From NCBI RefSeq assembly GCF_018682675.1, contig NZ_JAFMTR010000020.1, positions 1 to 64,000 on the forward strand: a stretch of 64,000 nucleotides of DNA. The letters run 5' to 3'. Numbering within the stretch: the first letter of the stretch is position 1; the number at the start of each line of letters is the position of its first letter. Position numbers and translations under genes: made by a program. Shown piece after piece: positions 60,771 through 64,000 of this stretch. The stretch is from Sphingopyxis soli (GTDB lineage Bacteria > Pseudomonadota > Alphaproteobacteria > Sphingomonadales > Sphingomonadaceae). The notes under the pieces are model-generated. The model made no database searches. It worked only from the letters and a program-made list of their open reading frames with translations, and had not been told where the DNA came from.

Positions 60771-62372
60771 ATGACGAAGCTTGCAATCGGCGCCGACACC
60801 GTCGACACGAAGGCCGACGTAGCCGAGAACCTTGGAACCTCGGCGTTGATCGAGGAAGCAATCCGCGGCGGCGAGGGCCTGCTCGCCAAGGACGGCCCGC
60901 TGGTCGTCCAGACCGGCAAGCACACCGGGCGCAGCGCCAAGGACAAGTTCATCGTCCAGGACGACGAGACGCGGGGCACCATCTGGTGGGGCAAGACCAA
61001 CGTCCCGATGACCCCCGAGCATTTTGCGGCGCTGAAGGCCGATTTCCTTGCGCACCTCGCCGAGCGCCCGCGCCTTTATCGTCAGCAGCTGTTCGGCGGC
61101 TCGCAGCCCGAGCATCGCGTCGGCGTGCAGGTCATCACCGAATTCGCCTGGCACAGCCAGTTCATCCGCACCCTGCTCTGCCGCCCCACCGCGGCGGAGC
61201 TGGCGGCGTTCGCGGCCGAATATACGATCATCGACCTGCCGAGCTTCCGCGCCGACCCCGCCAAGCACGGCACGCGCACCGAGACGGTGATCGCGGTCAA
61301 CTTCACCGAAAAGCTGATCCTGATCGGCGGCACGCAGTACGCCGGCGAGATGAAGAAGTCGGTGTTCGGCATCCTCAACTATCTGCTGCCCGTGAAGGGC
61401 GTCATGCCGATGCACTGCTCGGCGAACATCGGTCCGAATGGCGATACGGCGGTCTTCTTCGGCCTGTCGGGCACGGGCAAGACGACCTTGTCGGCCGACG
61501 CATCGCGCACGCTGATCGGCGACGACGAGCATGGCTGGTCGGACACCGCGGTCTTCAATTTCGAGGGCGGCTGCTATGCCAAGATGATCCGCCTCTCGCC
61601 CGAGGCCGAGCCCGAGATTTTCGCGACGACGAAGCGCTTCGGCACGGTGCTCGAGAATGTCGTGATGGACCCGGAAACGCGCGAACTCGATTTCGACGAT
61701 GCGAGCCTCGCCGAGAACAGCCGCGGCTCGTATCCGATCGATTTCATTCCGAACACTTCGGAAAAGAATATGGGTCCGGTCCCGACCAACATCATCATGC
61801 TGACCGCCGACGCCTATGGCGTGCTGCCCCCGATCGCGAAGCTGACCCCCGACCAGGCCATGTATCACTTCCTCTCGGGCTATACCGCGCGCGTCGCGGG
61901 GACCGAGATCGGCGTGACCGAGCCCGAGGCAACCTTCTCGACCTGCTTCGGCGCGCCCTTCATGCCGCGCCACCCGTCGGTGTACGGCAACCTCCTCAAG
62001 GAACGCATCGCCAAGGGCGGGGTGCAGTGCTGGCTGGTCAACACCGGCTGGACCGGCGGCATGGCGACGATGGACGGCATCAAGCGCATGCCGATCAAGG
62101 CGACGCGCGCGCTGCTCAACGCCGCGCTCGACGGCAGCCTCAACGACGCCGAATTCCGCAAGGACCCGAATTTCGGCTTCATGGTGCCGGTCGCGGTGCC
62201 GGGCGTCGACAGCGGGCTGCTCGACCCGCGCGAAGCCTGGGCCGACAAGGCAGCCTATGACCGCACCGCGCAAACGCTGGTCGGGCAATTCATCGACAAT
62301 TTCGCCCAATTTGCGGAGCATGTCGACGAGGGCGTCCGTCAGGCCGCGCCGCAGGCGGCCGTCGCAGCATAA
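60771..62372 (+). CDS. pckA: Phosphoenolpyruvate carboxykinase (ATP)
   Basis: A 533-residue gluconeogenic enzyme converting oxaloacetate and ATP to phosphoenolpyruvate. The nucleotide P-loop is [18 protein letters not shown], the metal site is LIGDDEHGW, and the substrate region has [12 protein letters not shown]. All family landmarks are present. GAGGAGAGG lies 11 bases or so before the ATG. A weak promoter pair, TTGACC (60618-60623) and TAACGC, is in the spacer. The divergent placement to chvI is conserved in related bacteria to my knowledge. Confidence 0.96.
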   Translation: MTKLAIGADTVDTKADVAENLGTSALIEEAIRGGEGLLAKDGPLVVQTGKHTGRSAKDKFIVQDDETRGTIWWGKTNVPMTPEHFAALKADFLAHLAERPRLYRQQLFGGSQPEHRVGVQVITEFAWHSQFIRTLLCRPTAAELAAFAAEYTIIDLPSFRADPAKHGTRTETVIAVNFTEKLILIGGTQYAGEMKKSVFGILNYLLPVKGVMPMHCSANIGPNGDTAVFFGLSGTGKTTLSADASRTLIGDDEHGWSDTAVFNFEGGCYAKMIRLSPEAEPEIFATTKRFGTVLENVVMDPETRELDFDDASLAENSRGSYPIDFIPNTSEKNMGPVPTNIIMLTADAYGVLPPIAKLTPDQAMYHFLSGYTARVAGTEIGVTEPEATFSTCFGAPFMPRHPSVYGNLLKERIAKGGVQCWLVNTGWTGGMATMDGIKRMPIKATRALLNAALDGSLNDAEFRKDPNFGFMVPVAVPGVDSGLLDPREAWADKAAYDRTAQTLVGQFIDNFAQFAEHVDEGVRQAAPQAAVAA

Positions 62373-62385
62373 TCAGCCCGGAGAT

Positions 62386-62411
62386 CTTCCGGGTGCTCCA
62401 TCACCCGGAAG
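62386..62411 (+). terminator. Stem-loop after pckA covering the next ribosome binding site
   Basis: CTTCCGGGTG and CACCCGGAAG pair perfectly (10 base pairs) around CTCCAT. The right arm contains most of the GGAAGG ribosome binding site of the gene at 62422. It could end the pckA message or shield that site until translated or processed. Confidence 0.5.
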
Positions 62412-62421
62412 GACCGGACAG

Positions 62422-62880
62422 ATGACCACCGAATTTTCGCCGCGCCTGTTCGAGCGCGATTCCGAAATCCGCGCGCTTGGCGAAGGCCTGCTCGCCTGTG
62501 CGCTGCCGCGCGAAGCCTGGACGCACGAGGCGCATCTCGGCGCCTGCCTGTGGCTGCTGAGCGAGCGCCCCGATATCGACGTCGATGCCGAGATTGGCGG
62601 CATCATCCGCCGCTTCAACGAGAGCGTCGGCGGCGTCAACGACGATACGCAGGGCTATCACGACAGCATCACGCGAGCCTATGTCGCGGGCGTGCGGCTC
62701 TTCCTATCGGAGACCACCGCAACGAGCCTTGTCGAGCGTGTCAACGCGATGCTGCTGTCCGACGTCGGCCGTCGCGACTGGCCGCTGCGCTTCTACAGCC
62801 GCGAGCTGCTTTTTTCGGTCCCGGCGCGGCGCGGGTTCGTCGAACCCGATCGGATGCCTTTGCCTGTGGCGCATAAATAA
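62422..62880 (+). CDS. Conserved-looking hypothetical protein
   Basis: A 152-residue cytoplasmic protein that I cannot assign. It is compact and well-formed: LPREAWTHEAHLGACLWLLS (a histidine-rich THEAH segment near residue 33), then GGIIRRFNESVGGVNDDTQG and HDSITRAYVAGVRLFL. The H, E and Y residues in helices could bind a metal, but this is only suggestion. It has a GGAAGG ribosome binding site and lies 49 bases after pckA, probably on the same message. Confidence 0.75.
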   Translation: MTTEFSPRLFERDSEIRALGEGLLACALPREAWTHEAHLGACLWLLSERPDIDVDAEIGGIIRRFNESVGGVNDDTQGYHDSITRAYVAGVRLFLSETTATSLVERVNAMLLSDVGRRDWPLRFYSRELLFSVPARRGFVEPDRMPLPVAHK

Positions 62881-62884
62881 GGCG

Positions 62885-62972
62885 GTGTGCTCCCGCGAAG
62901 GCGGGAGCCCATCTCCGGTCGGCGCAATTTTGAACCTTGGGAGATGGGTCCCCGCCTTTGCGGGGACACACG
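62885..62972. repeat. Bimeric palindromic repeat, family D (CCCGCGAAGGCGGG)
   Basis: The left unit has CTCCCGC-GAA-GCGGGAG-type stem (62889-62907) followed by CCCATCTCC; the right unit begins GGAGATGGG and has CCCCGC-CTTT-GCGGGG. The ends GTGTG/CACAC also pair. It lies between the convergent genes at 62422 and 62976, where it may serve as terminator. A half copy is at about 54184-54200. Confidence 0.75.
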
Positions 62973-62975
62973 ATA

Positions 62976-64000
62976 CTAGCCCTTCGCTCCCGCGATATAT
63001 TCGTCGACATTCTTCGCGAGGACGTCGAGCGGGACATTGCCGCCCTTGACCACCGTATCGTCGAAATCGCGGAGGTCGTATTTTGTCCCCAGTGCGGTCT
63101 GTGCCCGGCCGCGCTGGCGGACGATCTCGCTGTGCCCGACCTTGTAGCCGCACGCCTGGCCGACCCAGCTGCAATAGCGGTCGACTTCGCTCGCGACCTC
63201 GAGCGGGTTCGAGCCGTTTTCCCTGACGAAGAATTCGACCCCCTGCTCGCGCGTCCAGCGCTTGGCGTGGATGCCGGTGTCGACGACGAGGCGGCAGGCG
63301 CGGAAGGCGAGCGACTGAAGATAGCCGAGCCGCCCGACCTCGAAATCGTCGTAGAGGCCGAGTTCGTCGGCGAGCTGTTCGGCATAGAGCGCCCAGCCTT
63401 CCGAATAGGCGTTGAACGCCAGCATCGTGCGGATGAGCGGCATCGAATGCGCATATTCTCCCTGCCACGCATGGCCGGGGATCGCCTCGTGCATCGTCAA
63501 ATCGGGCAGCGAATATTTGCTGTGCAGATCGGTGGTGCGCAGGTTGATCCAGAACCGGCCGGGGATGCTGCCGTCGATCGACCCCGCGCCGCCATAGGCC
63601 GCTGGCGCGCCAGGTTCCTCGGCGAGCGGGAGCCGCTTCACCTCGACATTGCCCTTCACCAGCGTGCGGAAGGCGCGTGGCAATTGCGCGCGGATCTTGC
63701 CGAGCCAGGTCTGGATATAGGCGACGATCTCGGCGCGGCCCTGATCATTGTCGGGGAATTTGAAGCGCGGATCCTTGGCGAGTTCGTTCATCCGGTCGCC
63801 GACCGAGCCGTTGGTGTAGCCGAGCTTCTTGAGGATCGGGTCCATCCGGCCGTGCAGGTCGGCGAGCTGTTCGCGGCCCATCGCATGGACCTCGTCGGGC
63901 GTCATCCGCGTCGTTGTCGAGGCGCGAAGCGCCCAGGCGTAGAATTCGTCGCCGTGCGGCCGCGCCCACATGCCGGCGTCCATCGTCGCCTTCGGTCGCT
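62976..64000 (-). CDS. DUF885 family metallopeptidase-like protein (C-terminal part)
   Basis: At least 341 residues of a DUF885 protein, whose N-terminal part lies right of the window. The zinc-binding motif reads LTMHEAIPGHAWQGEY, the DUF885 version of HExxH, and SEGWALYAEQLADELGLYDD supplies the downstream glutamate. Full-length members are about 570-620 residues and usually carry a lipoprotein signal. The reading frame is open through the window edge. The family is annotated as peptidase-like, with substrate unknown. Confidence 0.88.
   Translation of the reverse strand, partial: RPKATMDAGMWARPHGDEFYAWALRASTTTRMTPDEVHAMGREQLADLHGRMDPILKKLGYTNGSVGDRMNELAKDPRFKFPDNDQGRAEIVAYIQTWLGKIRAQLPRAFRTLVKGNVEVKRLPLAEEPGAPAAYGGAGSIDGSIPGRFWINLRTTDLHSKYSLPDLTMHEAIPGHAWQGEYAHSMPLIRTMLAFNAYSEGWALYAEQLADELGLYDDFEVGRLGYLQSLAFRACRLVVDTGIHAKRWTREQGVEFFVRENGSNPLEVASEVDRYCSWVGQACGYKVGHSEIVRQRGRAQTALGTKYDLRDFDDTVVKGGNVPLDVLAKNVDEYIAGAKG

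Noticed and set aside
1-64000. CRISPR arrays, tRNA or rRNA genes, insertion sequences, prophage
   Set aside because: No regularly spaced direct repeats, no cloverleaf or rRNA sequence recognised, and no transposase or phage gene found by reading. A tRNAscan and a repeat finder would be needed to exclude them fully.

Overview
The window looks like chromosomal DNA of a GC-rich alphaproteobacterium of the order Sphingomonadales, most like Sphingopyxis or Sphingomonas. This rests on the gene content and not on a database search: several TonB-dependent receptors, a short HprK with an HPr/EIIA-Man/RapZ block next to a ChvG/ChvI pair, a Usg protein, an HWE-type histidine kinase, DUF885/DUF2891/vgr-related proteins, and many short palindromic intergenic repeats of the kind common in sphingomonads. 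I see no rRNA, tRNA, CRISPR array, transposase or prophage.

Layout. 1-884: the 5' end of groES (leftward) with a CIRCE operator, then a small ORF overlapping usg. 885-1774: about 0.9 kb without a supported gene. 1775-9694: an SDR gene, a leftward TetR-MFS pair, and a rightward set of TonB receptor, class III aminotransferase, PfkB kinase and class II aldolase that reads as a catabolic locus of unknown substrate. 9950-17973: an aldo/keto reductase, ABM monooxygenase and DJ-1-like operon divergent from a LysR gene, a secreted serine hydrolase, a second LysR gene, a cupin and an MFS exporter. 18285-21331: a Flp pilin too short for routine ORF cut-offs and two c-di-GMP turnover proteins. 21381-30892: a LacI regulator, DUF2891, a DUF979/DUF969 transporter, a large 5-oxoprolinase and an overlapping HWE kinase, together a probable pyroglutamate-use locus. 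31064-35737: GST, PAS-like protein, ABC-F ATPase, a PilZ-XRE fusion and CorA.

35847-40873 is the most unusual part. Two identical BlaI-type operators precede a BlaI repressor, an M56 (BlaR1-like) membrane protease, a secreted protein and a TonB-dependent receptor, all overlapping or closely spaced. The protease has no penicillin-binding sensor domain. It carries a periplasmic tail of about 28-residue repeats, and the same repeat recurs in the secreted protein. This looks like a proteolytic signalling system controlling an outer-membrane receptor.

40893-54169 holds mostly housekeeping genes: an RNase H-like protein, adenosine deaminase and phosphoribosyltransferase, DUF983, a MocR regulator, a patatin-like protein, dnaJ/dnaK with a heat-shock promoter, a copper-chaperone lipoprotein, a vgr-related protein with a zinc-protease motif, two membrane proteins and rmuC. 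54378-64000 holds a META-domain lipoprotein, a TrmH methyltransferase, the regulatory PTS block (HPr, EIIA-Man, RapZ, HprK), chvG/chvI, pckA, an unknown protein and the C-terminal part of a DUF885 protein. Palindromic repeats of at least three families sit between genes throughout, and one is carried in frame inside the 5-oxoprolinase gene.
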